A stretch of DNA of 64,000 bases from Dendrobium chrysotoxum. Its lineage: Eukaryota; Streptophyta; Magnoliopsida; Asparagales; Orchidaceae. The stretch spans positions 25,250,228 through 25,314,227 of the forward strand of contig CM034304.1 in the NCBI GenBank assembly GCA_019925795.1, given 5' to 3'. Positions 33,715-46,750 of this stretch are shown one piece after another (positions within the stretch are counted from its first letter, which is position 1; each line of letters begins with the position of its first letter). The notes beneath the pieces are model-generated. The model was not told the DNA's origin and searched no databases. It saw only the letters and a list, made by a program, of their open reading frames with translations. The translations under genes and the position numbers were made by a program.

Positions 33715-33880
33715 AGGTACTTTGCTTTCTCTAGGAGGGAGAAAAAAGATTCGAGATTCTTTGCCTGCGAAAGGATTCTGATTCTATGCCATATCCAGGA
33801 GGGAGAAAAAGGATTCAGGGTTCACTGCCTTCTCCAGGAGGGAGAAAAATGATTCAAGGTTCGCTTCCGTCACCGGGGAA
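33715..33880 (+). repeat. 39-bp leader minisatellite, element B 3' LTR
   Basis: Three or four copies of a unit with ccaggagggagaaaaa and gattcaagg-ttc. The 5' LTR has one copy only. A diverged version occurs in the element C LTRs, so the repeat predates the split of the two families. Confidence 0.75.
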
Positions 33881-34360
33881 GATAACATATCTTCTGGCAC
33901 TCCACCGTATCAGGTTTGGTGAAAGAGAGTCTGTAAAGGCTTCTCCACCTTGCTGTGGGAGTAAAAAGGGAGCCACTTTTTATTTGCGTTATTCCCAAAG
34001 TGGAGGACTCCGGGGAGTGGACATAGGTTAAGGTTGACTGAACTAGTATAAAAGTTTTGGTGTACTTTCATTTTCAGCATTTTGCTTTTCACACTTAATT
34101 TTTGTGATAACTGCCTAGTAAAAATATGAGATTAATGTTCTGTTGTGTTAATTAGAATTTCATCATCATTATAAAAATTGTTCTTATGTTGTTAGCTTCC
34201 GCATCGAGTGATTAAATTATTTATTTCAAGGTTTTAAAAAATTTACAAAAAAGAATAGTATGCATGCTTAGTATTTTTTAAATTACCAATTCAGCCTCCC
34301 TCTTTGTGTGCCTAGGGCTAGTTCTGTGAGATTTAACAACCTTCTCAAACTTTTAGTTCT

Positions 34361-37300
34361 AAATGATTTCTTCTTTTACTGTAATCTTTACCTCAGATTT
34401 ATAATATTGGTTCCAGGAATCTTACCCTCCTCTGCACCTTAGGACTACCGATAGATTGATTCCAAATGACGATAGGAGAAGCCTCGATACCCCAAGAGCA
34501 TTAGTGATTCTTAGAGTAACCTCGGATGTGACAACACCATCATGAAATAAGTTCCAAAGTCTCACAAGCAATCATATCTAGATGACTTAATAAAATAGTT
34601 TTTGTAAGCTAATGATGCACTCATTTAATTTTATTCTAATCATTCGCTTTATTTATAATTACAATCCCCATGTATATTCTAATATACTATTCATCCAAGG
34701 TATCTGAGAAATTAAACAAAATAAACACAATTTCTCTCACATAAGCCTTGAATAGTATTACAAGGTCACTTTGTCACCCTAGCCCGACTGTTGAACAAAT
34801 TTGCCTGCAACTGATACACATTAAAGATCATATTGGAGAATTCCAAAAATTAATAGATATAACACCATCATCTTTGTACATATTCATAAGAAAAGTTTTG
34901 TAGTTTTACTAAGAGCTATCACATCATTTTCTTAGCCTTCAAATGCCACAAAGTAATATAAGGAAATATGCTAATAATGATTATGAATACTTTGCCCATC
35001 AAATGAACACCCAAGCTTCTCTATCTAGTCTTTTCTTTTTGGCTCAAGGTACAAGAACCATTTTGGGAAGACGTCTCGATTTAAGTTATATTTCCTTCAT
35101 TCTTGTGGTGCTTCGATTCCCCCATATCAGTGCTCACTTGCATGTGGCTCAACCACTTCTAATGACTTTTATCTCCTCTTAGCCACAATATTCACCAAGT
35201 CCCTCATGGATCTCTTCCATATCATTTCTTCAAGGAACTTGATGGGGCAACACAATAGGTGCAAGTCGCTTTACTGTTGGATGTGAAAGCTAGGCAGATA
35301 GTGGCCTAGGCACATGCTACCTAGCTATGGGGCAAATTGGTCGTATAAGAACAGTAGCGGGTCGAACGAGTGCTCGGGCTGGCTGCCAGACATTGGATGA
35401 CTAAAGGGGAACATGGCTGCGTGGCCACTCCTCTGTGGGGGAGAAAATGTAGCAGCCTTGGAGGGGGTCGGCCCACCAAAAATGACGTAGGCCGAGTCAG
35501 TAAAGGAACTAAAAGTAATACCCCCCTTAGGGAGGTTGGCCAATAAGGACTCTAGGAGAGTCACCCTGGAGTTTAGGCTAAAGGAAAATATAACAGAAGG
35601 ACCGAAGAATACAATGGAAATGTCTGTTAAAAATGAAATGATTAGAACAAGAAAAAACCATTAGATAATTTGGAGAAGAGGGTGACATAGCCAAGAAGGA
35701 CAAGAAAGGAAAAACCTAAACCAAGGAGCACCGAATCAGAAATATATACAGAAGAGAATAATATAGCATCCAAAAATGGAGAGAGAAAACTATCCCACCA
35801 TGATTTCTAAAAATATTTGCATCTCCAAAATGAGATGCTTGTGGAAGTTAAAATGCAAAGAGTACTATCACACTATCCCATAAAATAAAATGGTGGTAGA
35901 CCTTTACACTCTACTCAAGTAGGTCAATGAAAGAGCATATCAAATCATACATAAGATTACCTATGGAGAATAGTGGATTTCACTTACACATATCGATGGA
36001 TAATAATATATATGAGTCAAGAGTCACAAATTCTCCTCATTCAATACATCAACTTGAATGAGGTTTATTTGATGTGGGTGTCAGTTTCCTACGGGAGCGA
36101 GCCCCTTGGTTAATTACATCTTAGGCCTCAACCTAACTCTCAATTAGAGATGCTATTTTAATATCTTCCTGGTTTGGTGCATAGTGGGATTCATAGGTTC
36201 TTCTAGTCTAAAGAAGATAGGCTTGACGAACTATTTAACACACTAAAAAATCATACAATCATCCATTTTGTTTGAGGAAATGAATCAAGAGAGGAGATAT
36301 TACGCATAAAGCATAAAAGAGAGAAAGCCAGAAGAGATGTCATCAGTGTGACGTAGATATGTGGAATTTATAGCTTCCTAAGAATGGATACTCACCTAAT
36401 TATAAGGCATGCATCAATATACTCATAACTTCAGATTTTGATCCTAAATCTATGGGGACTTACTGTACTCCCAGTACTAACGCCCTCAACCTAGCTAATG
36501 CAAAATAATGAGGGGACTTATAACTTAAATTCCACCAAGGACCCAAGTAACCCCGACCTGGATTTATCACCCTACTCAGAAAAGTGTATCAGTTAAAACT
36601 CCGCATAGCATTTTAAACTTATGCAATCTAATGGGGAGGTATAAAAGAGGAATGAGCATCAGGCTGAGCATGAATGATATTATATTAATGCAATGGTGAA
36701 CTATCCCTCTTTGTGATAAAATAAAATTTATATGCTTGACTCATGCTATGCATGAAGGTAGGGCTAATCAGAACTAGCTAGAAGCCACCATGAAGTGGGA
36801 TGGATTTTTAATACAAGTTATACTTTGAAAAAGCGACCCAAGAGGGGTCATGCATTAAGTTTTGAAAGCATGTTGGTGTATTTTAGGACCTATGTTTCTT
36901 TTATTTTTTATTAAGCATATTTTATTTTTTATAAAAAATTTAACTTCAAAAGAGCTTATCATGAGGACTCCATTCGAGCCACCAAGCCTCAAGCAAAATA
37001 ATCAAAGAAACTTAATAAAAGTAAGTAGTTCTAGTGTGCAAACAAAGTAAACACATCAATCATCCAATAATAAATAATAAATAAGAGGTCAGAAGTGTAA
37101 CTGGGTTCTGCAATACACCACATGAAAAGAAAAATAGGTAGCTAAGCTCTACCATACTTATAACTCAGCCTAAAAATATATACCAATAAAATGATATGTA
37201 GCGTCTTGATCGATCTTCACATGGTTGGTTTACTATCTTCTGAAATACTCACATACCTACATGGTTTTCCTAACTAAAATTACATATAAAAAATAAAATT

Positions 37301-38160
37301 ACATAAGCTCCCTATAAAATAAAGATTAACACAGTTATAATAAAGCAATTATATTTACATCCAAATCTAATTCTTAGGACCACATTTCCAAGGGTTTAAT
37401 AATCCTCATGGTGCCTGTTAGAAAATATATTTATAATGATAATTATAACATTTTTATTAGCCCCTTAGGAACATCGTCACCTGCAAGAGATATTTCTAAA
37501 AAAACTCTAAACACATAGGGCTACGTGCCCACTCATCAATCCACACAATAAGAGACAAAATAATAATAAATAATCCAAAATAAAACAAAATATCATAGCA
37601 TCACAAATGCATAGTGAAAAAAAATAAAAAAAATAAAAAAATATTATCCTAACTACTTCCTACCTTAAAATGCATACAAAAATGTGTTATATCTAGCACA
37701 CAAGTGTGTGCAAAGTTTGTGTTAGCTAACTGCCCTAATTTAGGTGAAGGGTTCATATTGCAAGGTTGAGTTCATATTGTTCAATTTATTAACCCAAAGA
37801 TTTCTCTTTAAGTTATTAGCCATATAAGGTAGATTAATTATGATCTTATTTTTAAAGTTATGATTTTGATTATTAAGTTATGAAGAGTACAACATATATG
37901 AGCCCTAACCTATGCTAGAGTTAAAAAGAATCGAGGGGCAACATACTCATCCTCAATCCTAAAAATAACTAAGGCTAGAATGATTATAAGGCCATAAGGC
38001 TGGCTAATCCCACCTTAGTTTCCTAAGACTCAAGGTGTGACACACTATAGTGGACCTATTTCCCAACATAAAAAATCTAGGCTTCCTATATTTATGGTTA
38101 ATCAATTTTAAAAAGATGACATATGAATGAAATACTCACTGCATAAGGATATAGAAGGGT
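34361..38160. other. Anonymous DNA, no recognisable gene
   Basis: Mixed AT-rich sequence. Short open frames at 34943-35182 (+) and 35325-35564 (-) carry no domain that I recognise and are flanked by many stops. The stretch 35220-35720 is GC-richer and reads as a weak, multiply broken coding-like remnant of unknown origin. Confidence 0.5.
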
Positions 38161-39110
38161 TCGACAAGATCTAAGGTTTGTGTTGACTATCGGTTAGCCA
38201 ACCAGCCCCCACACACACGACCCACAAACCACAGCCCACTATCCCAAGTTCGCTCCGCACGATGCTAAACTGCCTCACTCACGACATAAAATACCTTACC
38301 TCTCCCATTTGGATGCTCACGCACACAGAAACAAAAAGGCATTTGCGTCTTTGGAGAAGAAAATGCACCTCAGCTCACGATCTTCCGGTGCTCTTGCGAA
38401 TCTAACTTTAGCCAAAGCCTCATCCCGGCCTCCTCCTGCACTCGCACGCAATCCCTGGCTCCAAGCCGTCTTCCATCTTCAAAGCCCTAGCCAACTGCTT
38501 GAACTTGATCGACGGCAGCCCTCAAGTCATGCAAATAAGCCTGCCTCTCGTTTCTCCTCCCTGACTTTTGCAAGCAAGACCCACTTCGTTCGACTCCCTG
38601 TCTTGATCGATCCTGCCTCCATCTGTCTCACGCCCGAACCGTTCTCTGATTCTATTTCTTAAAATAGTAAGAAGGATGAGGGGATTTTCTCATTATTATT
38701 GTTATTTCTTGCAAATAAGAAATTAATAATATTATTAGAACTATAACTAATAATGATAAGTTATAATAATAATAATAATAATTATTGACATCATTATTAC
38801 TATTATTATTATCATTAATAAGAAATAGACGACATGCTCATCAAATCAGAGGAAGTCTCGGGGTTGATTCGGTCCCCCGAAGTCCTCGACCGTCGATCTG
38901 ATCTGGCCGAGTAGATTGAAGATTTCAAGACCTTTTTCGGGGTCGATTCGCTCCCCTGAAGTTCTCGCCGTCAATTTGATCCGGCTGAGTCGATTTGAAA
39001 GGGAAAATGCCCTCCCCTTCTTCCCCTCACGGGGAGAGGACGCTGGGAGGCTGTCAAAAAATTTTCCTAAAAATATGGGATTTAAGCTGATTTTTGGAAA
39101 GTCTGGAAAA
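38161..39110. other. GC-rich island with an unrecognised open frame
   Basis: Base composition rises sharply against the AT-rich surroundings. A 117-codon frame runs on the plus strand at 38309-38662. It has a Lys/Ser/Ala/Pro-rich product with no domain or signal I recognise, and it may be chance or a relic (an LTR leader or a gene fragment). A clear AT-rich trinucleotide tract (TAATAATAA-like) follows at 38680-38830. Confidence 0.35.
38857..38999 (+). repeat. Two-copy direct repeat of about 79 bp
   Basis: tcgggg-tgattcg-tcccc-gaagt, then ctcg.ccgtc.atttgatc.ggc and gagt.gatt.gaa, occurs at 38857-38921 and again at 38937-38999 with about 15 percent mismatch by eye. This is a local tandem duplication. 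Confidence 0.75.
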
Positions 39111-39119
39111 CATTCAGTA

Positions 39120-40100
39120 AGCTAATTTAATTTGAATATTAACATGATCAAATAGATAATTGATTAATGGTAAATAAAATTGAAATTTACTCTTTTAAAT
39201 TGAAAGGCAATTAACTAAGTAATTGGTTTAAATTCAACCTAAATTGTTAATTAAATTTTCTAACTTAAAGCTCTAAAATAACTAACCTAGTATAATCAAA
39301 TTTAATTTAATTAACCAAATTGAAGTTGTAACTAATGTAACAATTAATTGAATAACTAATTAATAAACTAAAATAGTTAATTAATTAAAGAACAACAACT
39401 AATAACTGTAGCTTAAGTTAGAGAACTTAAAAAAGAATGTTAGTTAATTAAACTTTAATTAATTTAAAGCTAATCATATCACTCATTTAAATTAATAAAA
39501 ATAAGATTAAAATTCTAAGATTAATTAAATTAACTAATTCTAAACTAAATCAACAAATTAAACCTTAAATATTAATTTAAAATTTAAATTGATATGATCA
39601 GTTTTAAGTCAAATTTTTAACAATTAATTAACTAAAATTTTAAAATTAAATTCATGTAACCAATCAATTTTAAACTCTCATTGAACAATTTACTAATTAA
39701 AAAAATCTCTAGCTAATTCACAATTCCATTAAAATTAGAAATAATCTAATTTAATTAAGCTATTTGAGTCCTCTCAATTAATTTAAGCACTAACCAGGTA
39801 ATTAAACACCAAGCTGATTAATTGGTTAGCTGAACAACTAAATTGACTGATTAAATAACTAATCATTTAAAAATAACAAAATATATAATGGGTTAATCGA
39901 TTAAATTAATATTAAAATTAAAATTAAAACCTAATCAATTTCAATAATAAGTTAAATTAAAATTAAGAAATAACCAGTAATAAAATACATTTTTTTTTAA
40001 TTTAAAATCCAAACTTTACTTAAAGCTTAACTTTTAATTAATTAATGCAATTTATTCAATTAAACTTAAAATAAAAGAAAGCATAAAATCAATTGTTTTC
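39120..40100. repeat. TTAATT-rich low-complexity tract
   Basis: Nearly 1 kb dominated by TTAATT, AATTAA, TTAAAT and AACTAA words, about 85 percent A/T by eye, with no coding frame. A similar tract lies at 45240-46230. It may be a degenerate short-word repeat. Confidence 0.6.
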
Positions 40101-40279
40101 CACTAATCTAACCTAAGTACAAGCTACTAGCTCTCAAGCAGCTCTCAAACAACTCTCCAACAGCTCTCTAACAAACAAAACTCTCTTAGACTCTTAGTAG
40201 TTGCCTTAGCAGCATCTGCCTGTGAACTCACTAAGTTGCTGCAAGTACCACGTACCTGCGAGCAAGCAAACAAAAAATA

Positions 40280-40530
40280 TCAGTTCAATATATAAAAACA
40301 AAACTAGTGTTGAACAAAGCTAGGTACTGGTAAAGTAAGGCTAGTACTAAAACTGAACAAAACTAATATCTGTAAAAAAAGAGCTAGCAGTGTGAGTAAA
40401 AAACTACTACTGCAGGCAAGACTAGAGCTCAAACAAGCAAGTAAAGCTACTACTGCAGGCAAGGCTAATGCTAAAACTAGTGAGAAAACTATTGCTACAA
40501 GTTAGAAGCTAGTGTTGAAAGTAGAATTCT
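40280..40530. repeat. Degenerate tandem repeat with gctactactgcaggcaag
   Basis: Repeated phrases ctactactgcaggcaag(a/g)ctagtgct and aaaactagtg at irregular 30-60 bp steps. Confidence 0.55.
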
Positions 40531-40619
40531 CATTATGCGCAAAACAAGATGCTAACGCTAGCGTCAAGACAGTGAAGTGTGTAAGGCTATGTCTTTACTA
40601 ATCTAATTCCTATATGTCA

Positions 40620-41140
40620 CTTCTAATAGAGGCAGTAAATCCTACGGGTAGCTATTTCACTAAGTATATCTACTGAATGAAATAATTTACACCTGGAATT
40701 CCCTCGACCACTTTCAACGAAAGCCGTAAGTCTGACCTTTAAGGAAAAATATATAGGTAATAACATAACCTTTATGACCCCTCTAACAAACATCCTAGTT
40801 TATAGGGCTAGGTTGTAAACCCCACCATATGGGCCACTTAGCCTACAGGGCTAGGTCGTAAGACCCATCGTCAGACAACTTCTAAATCTAAAAGCCATAA
40901 GACCTATCTATCCGAACCAAACCATCGAGCATCTTAGTTTATAGGGCTAAGTTGTAAGATTCACTATCTTGGCCACCTCTAATAGAGGTCGTAAGACCCA
41001 TCATTAAGGATACTTTCAAATGAAAGCCATAAACCCCAACCCAAACCTAAACTGCGGGCAACTCCTAAATGGGGCCATAAGACCTATTTCCAAATTTAAA
41101 CTATGGGCAACTTCTAAATGGAGCTGTAAGTTCCAATCTA
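40620..41140. repeat. Degenerate tandem repeat with gggctaggtcgtaagaccc
   Basis: About eight diverged copies, 50-65 bp apart, of text such as agggctaggttgtaaacccc, agggctaggtcgtaagaccc, aaagccataagacct and aaatggggccataagacc. The short frame at 41020-41262 is part of it and is not treated as a gene. Confidence 0.65.
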
Positions 41141-42469
41141 AACTAAATAACGAATATATATCCACTTCAATTTATTCGGGATCATTGAGAGGAGGCAATC
41201 TATGGCTACTAATCAGATTCCCTGGACACTACGATCAATGGTCGCTAGTGTTGGTAGATTGAACCCTACGATATTCTTGGGATGACGGAACTATGGGATC
41301 TTGATCAGTTCTACCTTCATCCCCCACAACCCAGATTTAGAACATTCACACACTATTACACACACATATGTACTCCATGCACAGACTAAATATAATTTCA
41401 TCATTAATCGAGAGTGCTCTTCTACACGTTAGAAAGGGAAATTAAATGAGGGCTTGCACTCATAGGAAGTAGGACCTAGATCTAAATAAACCCTGACATT
41501 ACTCTCAGAGGAAATCTGGTTAATTTAAAATCCAATCTACCACAGGAAAATAAGGACCTTAAGCATGTGAGAACGAGGTTCACACCTATTTTTCCTGAGC
41601 GAATAGTTTGGCACTTACGTGGCCAAGGAGTTTGATTGGGTTCCTAAGGGTGAATTTAAATTTCTAAAAGGGATTTGTGCAAATTTTTAGACTTTTCTTC
41701 CCTTACTTGTGAGGTATGTAGCATTGTAACAAAGGGAACGTGGATCAAAGCCTTATTAGGACACATTGCCCCGTAACCTAAGGATTCCAACCTATATACC
41801 TCACATCAAAGAAGAGGATACAAAAATAAACACAAATGAAACATGAGTTGAGGCACTAAGGCTTGATATTGACCTCATTTATGTATGAGGTCACTAGAAC
41901 CTACATGGATTTCTTTTTGGTGACCTAATGATCAGGAGGTGTCCACCCCTCAATCATATAGGTCTCATGTCAAAACCAGATCCAAGTTTAATCAAATCTA
42001 GCTCCACCCTTCAATTCAATCTTTAATCCAACCTTCCACTAACTTTCAATCAACCTTCAATTCATATCCAATCAATCTCAATCATTCATTTGATTGCCAT
42101 TGATGTAGATAATCCAAACTCAGTTATTCAAGCCCAAAATTCAATTCAAATCCAACATTCCAAAACTAATCCCAACATGAAGGGCCCAGTTCTTGAAATC
42201 TTTTATGTGTGATGTTTCTATTACCCTGAAACCTAGCCAAAAGACCTCTAATTTGGGGTCTATCATTTACATACTTTTTAGATATGTCTTTGAGATCAAC
42301 CCACCAAATTTGAGCTCATTCTGAAGTCCCTAGCCATAGAAACTAAATCTTTTTTCACAGGTTGCAAAACCTTCAGATATTTATAACTTATGCCACTTGA
42401 CTTGCCACTCAATGGATATTGACATTGGGATCTTTCTAAACCTTCTAACCAAATCCATGACCTTTGTTA
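41141..42469. other. Anonymous DNA, no gene
   Basis: I see no coding frame with a recognisable domain and no clear repeat. Confidence 0.5.
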
Positions 42470-43640
42470 TGACTTGTTGAGTAATAACCTACACTTTGTT
42501 GAACCCAGTTTGACCCAGTATTGACCAAGAATCAAAATGACTAAAATGCCATTTAAAGAGGATCTTGGTCTTTTCCCCAAAATTCAATATGACCTTCCTA
42601 TATTAACCTCCGAAACCAATCCCAATGGATCCTAAATATCATTAGGAATACATTAGACTCAAACCCATACTTTGGTTTGACCAAGTCAACCATGGTTGAC
42701 CAAAGTGGCCCTTAAAGGTTTAAACATCCATTTCAAACCAAATGACCTCCCCTTGATTTAAAACCGCTTCCATTGAGTTCATATGATCAATTTGAATTCA
42801 ATGGACCCAACTCTTAATCCTAGGTCAACTTGGTTGACCAAATCAACTAAGTTTGGCCAAAACATTCCATTCACTTTCACCCTCCTAAACCCTTTGACCA
42901 AGACTTCTCCAAACTAATTCAAACCCATGGGATGACCCATTGGGTCCTTAAGAGACCCCTCTTGAAGACCCAAGCCTTGGGCCCACTTGGGTTAGCTATT
43001 TGGCTTAACCCGTGTCCAAAGAGAGGTTCCCCTTGAGCCAAATTCTAACCCTAACCCAATTGGATCAAACCAATGGTGGAATTGGGTTCCCCTTGACCCA
43101 ATACACCTTCCCTAGTTGACCCAGCCCTTGGGTCAACTTGGGTTAGGAATTAGGCTAACCCAAAGTGGTCAAAACCACTATGGGTTGAGCCATTTCCCAA
43201 CCTAGGCCCCACCAATCCAATTCAACACTTGCATTGGCTTGCCCTAGACCCAAGGCACCTATCCTAGTCAGGCCCACCCTTGGGTTGACTTGGGTCAACC
43301 TCTAGGCTAGCCCAAAGTGGTTAAAACCACTTTGACCCGAGCTATCTCCCACCTCAGAGCAATTCAAACCTAATTGACACTTGCATTGGGTGCCCCTTGA
43401 CCCAATACATCTTCCCTATCAACCCCTTGACCTGCCTTGACTAGGGTCCGACCCAAATGAACCCAAACATGCCCATAATTTGTTCAACACAAGCCATATT
43501 GGGGAATTTGGCCACCCCATGGCCAATTCAATCAATGATTTAGTTTACCATGACCCAACCTACCTCCCTCATCAAGCCCAAGCCCTGACTCAACCCAGGT
43601 TGAGCTCAAATTGACCCAAACCATACAAGTTTGGGTTAAC
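42470..43640. repeat. TTGACC-rich imperfect tandem repeat
   Basis: Imperfect units of about 145-150 bp from about 42950 to 43520. Shared phrases include ccccttgacccaatac.ccttccct, gggtcaacttgggtta, ggct-acccaaagtggt-aaaaccact and caattcaa-c...cacttgcattg. The whole tract holds about 20 TTGAC or GTCAA pentamers counted by eye, about nine times the random expectation. TTGAC is the core of the plant W-box. Confidence 0.7.
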
Positions 43641-44760
43641 CCGAGCTCATTCCAGCAATCGAGCTACTTCAAGCCTAATTGGCTCTCCCATTGAGTTCAC
43701 TAGATTCCCAGTATCCTTTCCAGTTCACCCTGACTTAGCCAGTGGCCGACGGCGACCGGAGAGAATGGGAGAAGCTTTTGGTGGTCCCCTCCGTCTCGAG
43801 CCTTGTTCAAGGTTGCCTAGTGGTTCGGCCCATTGGCGTTGGGCTCACAGACCTCTGGGAGGATGTCCCCTCCCACCCGGAAGTCACCTGGCCATCCACC
43901 AACACCATCCCAGCTGTCCATTGTCGCAGAAGCCATTCAAATAGGGCTCCCTCACCCAGACGTCCTCATTCGATCCTAACATTTTGAAAAGCCTCCCTAG
44001 AGCTCTTTAAGCATTCCCCCAACTTCCCAACCTCTTACAGCTACGGTCCCGAGCAAGCTCCAGTGAACTCCCTTTGTGCTCTGCTTGAAGTCATACTTTT
44101 GATGATCCTCCAGTAGGGATGTCTGAAGGAGAACTGCTCTCCTTCATCCCCTGAAGCTTCTCGATAGAAAATCCCATTCGTTTGGGCTTTCTATATGGTG
44201 AGAACTCGTTCCCTAGCACCCTAGTAGTATGGTCAAGTGTGAAGGAAACCTTCCCCCAACGAATTTCCACTATTGGATTAAAGGTTGCCATTACTCTGAT
44301 GCTTTCTGTGAAGTTTGACATAGTTTTACAGGTGGGATTCCTCGGATCATGCTAGAAAAGCTCTATAGTCTCGAATAGCTGCGAGAGGTTGAAGATATAA
44401 TTGTAGTTGTTGATTTAGATTAATAGCGTGTATTAGATCCCACAGTTCTGAAGCCCTTTTGATCATAGTCGTTTGATTCATGATCTGATGGCTATCTGTA
44501 ATCCCACGTTTACACAGTCAACAGGCAATCATTGGCCCGCCAATCAGACCATGCCGCATGTAAAAGTGCAATCTAACTGTGTAAATCTGTGTTTAATTAA
44601 TTCAAAAATCACAAAAAGCTTCAAAAATTTATATCTCCCTCCATACTTAACCAAATTAGGAGCTCTTAGGCTCATTGGAAAGATCTCAAGGAGATCTTCA
44701 AAAGCTCTATGGTCCGAAGTTCTAATTATATATGTATTAATGTCAATTTTAATTTGAATG
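43641..44760. other. Unrecognised short open frames
   Basis: A GC-richer stretch with an 81-codon frame on the plus strand (43742-43987), a 76-codon frame on the minus strand (44321-44091) and a 94-codon frame on the plus strand (44473-44757). None shows a family motif, signal peptide or neighbouring exon that I can support. They could be fragments of a decayed gene or element. Confidence 0.3.
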
Positions 44761-46640
44761 TTTATATTATTAATGCATTTGTGTGCTCAATTGGTCTCAC
44801 CATGATTTGGGGCTTGGGATAATGAATTTGGGCATGTCTTTGACATGTTCAAATTTCTTCTCCTCTATTTGATGTGTTTAAGGGCATATTTAATCCAATC
44901 TAGCATTAGGGGTCATAGTTTGATCCCTAAGTTCGAATTGGCTTTATAATCTCTCCAATGAGAATTAATAATTGGGTGTTTGTGTTAATTGTGCTTAGCT
45001 CAGGGAGCTTAGAGCCACTAATTTCATCCCCATCCAAGCCTAAGATAGTGAATTAGGAATTTTTGAAGGTGACTTAGAGGTTGTCTTAGGTGGTTTGGTT
45101 AACCACCTTACAGAGTTCCACTTGGGCCGAAATTCAGAGGGATTGGACCTTTAGATCAGATGATCCCATGGTCTAAATTTCACTGGAAATGGAATCCATT
45201 TGGTTCACCAACTAGGAGTTCCAAAATCCCTTCCTAGTTTTGGCCTAGAACCTTAATTAAATCATAATTAATTTATATTAAATCCTAAAAATTCACATAA
45301 GGCCCCTAATTGCTCATAATTGAACCCTTAATCCATGAAAAAAAAAAAGCCCTATCAAACCACTTTTAATTTAACTTTAATTTAATTTTTAGGGAAAATT
45401 GATAATTGATTAATTTAATTAATTAAAAAATATCTAAAAAATTCTTAAATACTTGGAGACATCCCCTTAGGTCATTTCTGACCTGTGGGGTCAATTCCAA
45501 AAGGTTTTAGACTGATTTGGATCAAAATCTAAAAACCCCCATAATTAAGCAATTTTAAAAAAATCAAAAATATCCAAACTCTGAAAAATTACCAATAATT
45601 TCAGAAAAATTCAATTCAATCAAACACAAAGTCATTCAACTCCAATTAAAATCTACTATTTTCTAAAAAATATGAAACCTCCAAAATTAAGATAAAGTGT
45701 AAAAGTCAACTTTTCGGTCAATCGTAGTTCAAAATTAAGTCAAAACTTTAAAAAATCATAACTTAATGTAAAAAATTCCAAATTGAGCAAACTTGTAGTC
45801 TAATTACTCATCTTAAGGCCTATTATTTAAGAAAAATACGAACTCTTAATAAATCAATCTTAATCTAAAAATCAAGATTTGACCCCTTTAGTTAATATAT
45901 TTAAATAATCCAAATAATTCTAAAAAATTAATATTTAATTTAAAAGTCTAAAAAACCTTAATCTAATTTTAAAAACCAACAACCAATCAATCCTAATTAA
46001 AATTCATCAACCTTCAAACCTTAATCAATCCAATTTACTTAATTATATTGGTTATTACTAAGTAACCCAGACCTACTAGGCTATTAACTTAGCCCCAAGA
46101 AACATGAAATAAACTTCACGGCCTTGGCGATTAACAAATGTAGTAATCATTTAATCATTAAAATATACCTAAATTAAGCTTTAATATATTAATATTTAAA
46201 CTCAAACATAAACTTTCCCTTCGACCTTTAATAAACCTGAACACTAGATAACTTCAACAAACTAGCCAGCTTAGGATCTACCTCAACCACGCGGCCTTTA
46301 GCACACTCTTTAGATGGTTTACTAGGACAACCAATTTTATCCTAGGCTAAACTGGTGTTAACTTTTACTGTTGTGTGTCAGGTTTTCTGAGTTTTTATTG
46401 CATGTTGTGATTGAAAATTTGATTGATGTAAGTGTTTGCTTACTTTAACTGTAATTTGTGAATTGATGTGATGGACGATAGTTTACCCTTAGGTTAGGAC
46501 TGATTTGGTTACTCATAGAGTTTTTTGCAGATGGCCACGCTCGTGTAGGATAATAAAAGGGGGGCTAAATTAATTATTATTATAAATATTACAGGTGCTT
46601 TAGCTGCTTAGCCTTCAAATATATAGGAGCGTGGCTAAGT
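44761..46640. other. AT-rich spacer, no gene
   Basis: Mostly low-complexity A/T words, with a TTAATT-rich part at 45240-46230 like the one at 39120-40100. No coding signal. Confidence 0.55.
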
Positions 46641-46657
46641 GCGATTTATCTTTTTAT

Positions 46658-46660
<3 letters not shown>

Positions 46661-46749
<89 letters not shown>
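46661..46749. repeat. (AT)n microsatellite
   Basis: The longest simple repeat here, a perfect AT run of about 44 units. Confidence 0.97.

Positions 46750-46750
<1 letters not shown>

Larger units (their letters stand above)
22083..34355 (+). mobile_element. Element B: Ty1/copia SIRE-lineage LTR retrotransposon
   Basis: A full-length decayed element, TSD GTTCT at 22078-22082 and 34356-34360. The order gag, protease, integrase, RT, RNase H is copia order. Long LTRs, a Met-tRNA type primer site, a large coiled-coil Gag and an extra ORF after pol place it in the SIRE (Maximus) lineage. It interrupts a hAT transposase remnant and is itself interrupted by a solo LTR at 28475-30216. Many stops and frameshifts make it inactive. 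Confidence 0.92.
32397..34355 (+). repeat. Element B 3' LTR
   Basis: 1959 bp, starting tattataatccagg (TG now TA) and ending caaactttta (CA now TA). It is followed by the GTTCT duplication and pairs with 22083-23657. Confidence 0.9.

Noticed and set aside
38309..38662. A 117-codon frame as a possible host gene
   Set aside because: GC-rich composition alone keeps it open. There is no motif, exon neighbour or conserved start that I can support.
43742..43987. An 81-codon frame near a GC-richer stretch as a gene
   Set aside because: No family similarity, splice context or conserved neighbour is visible.
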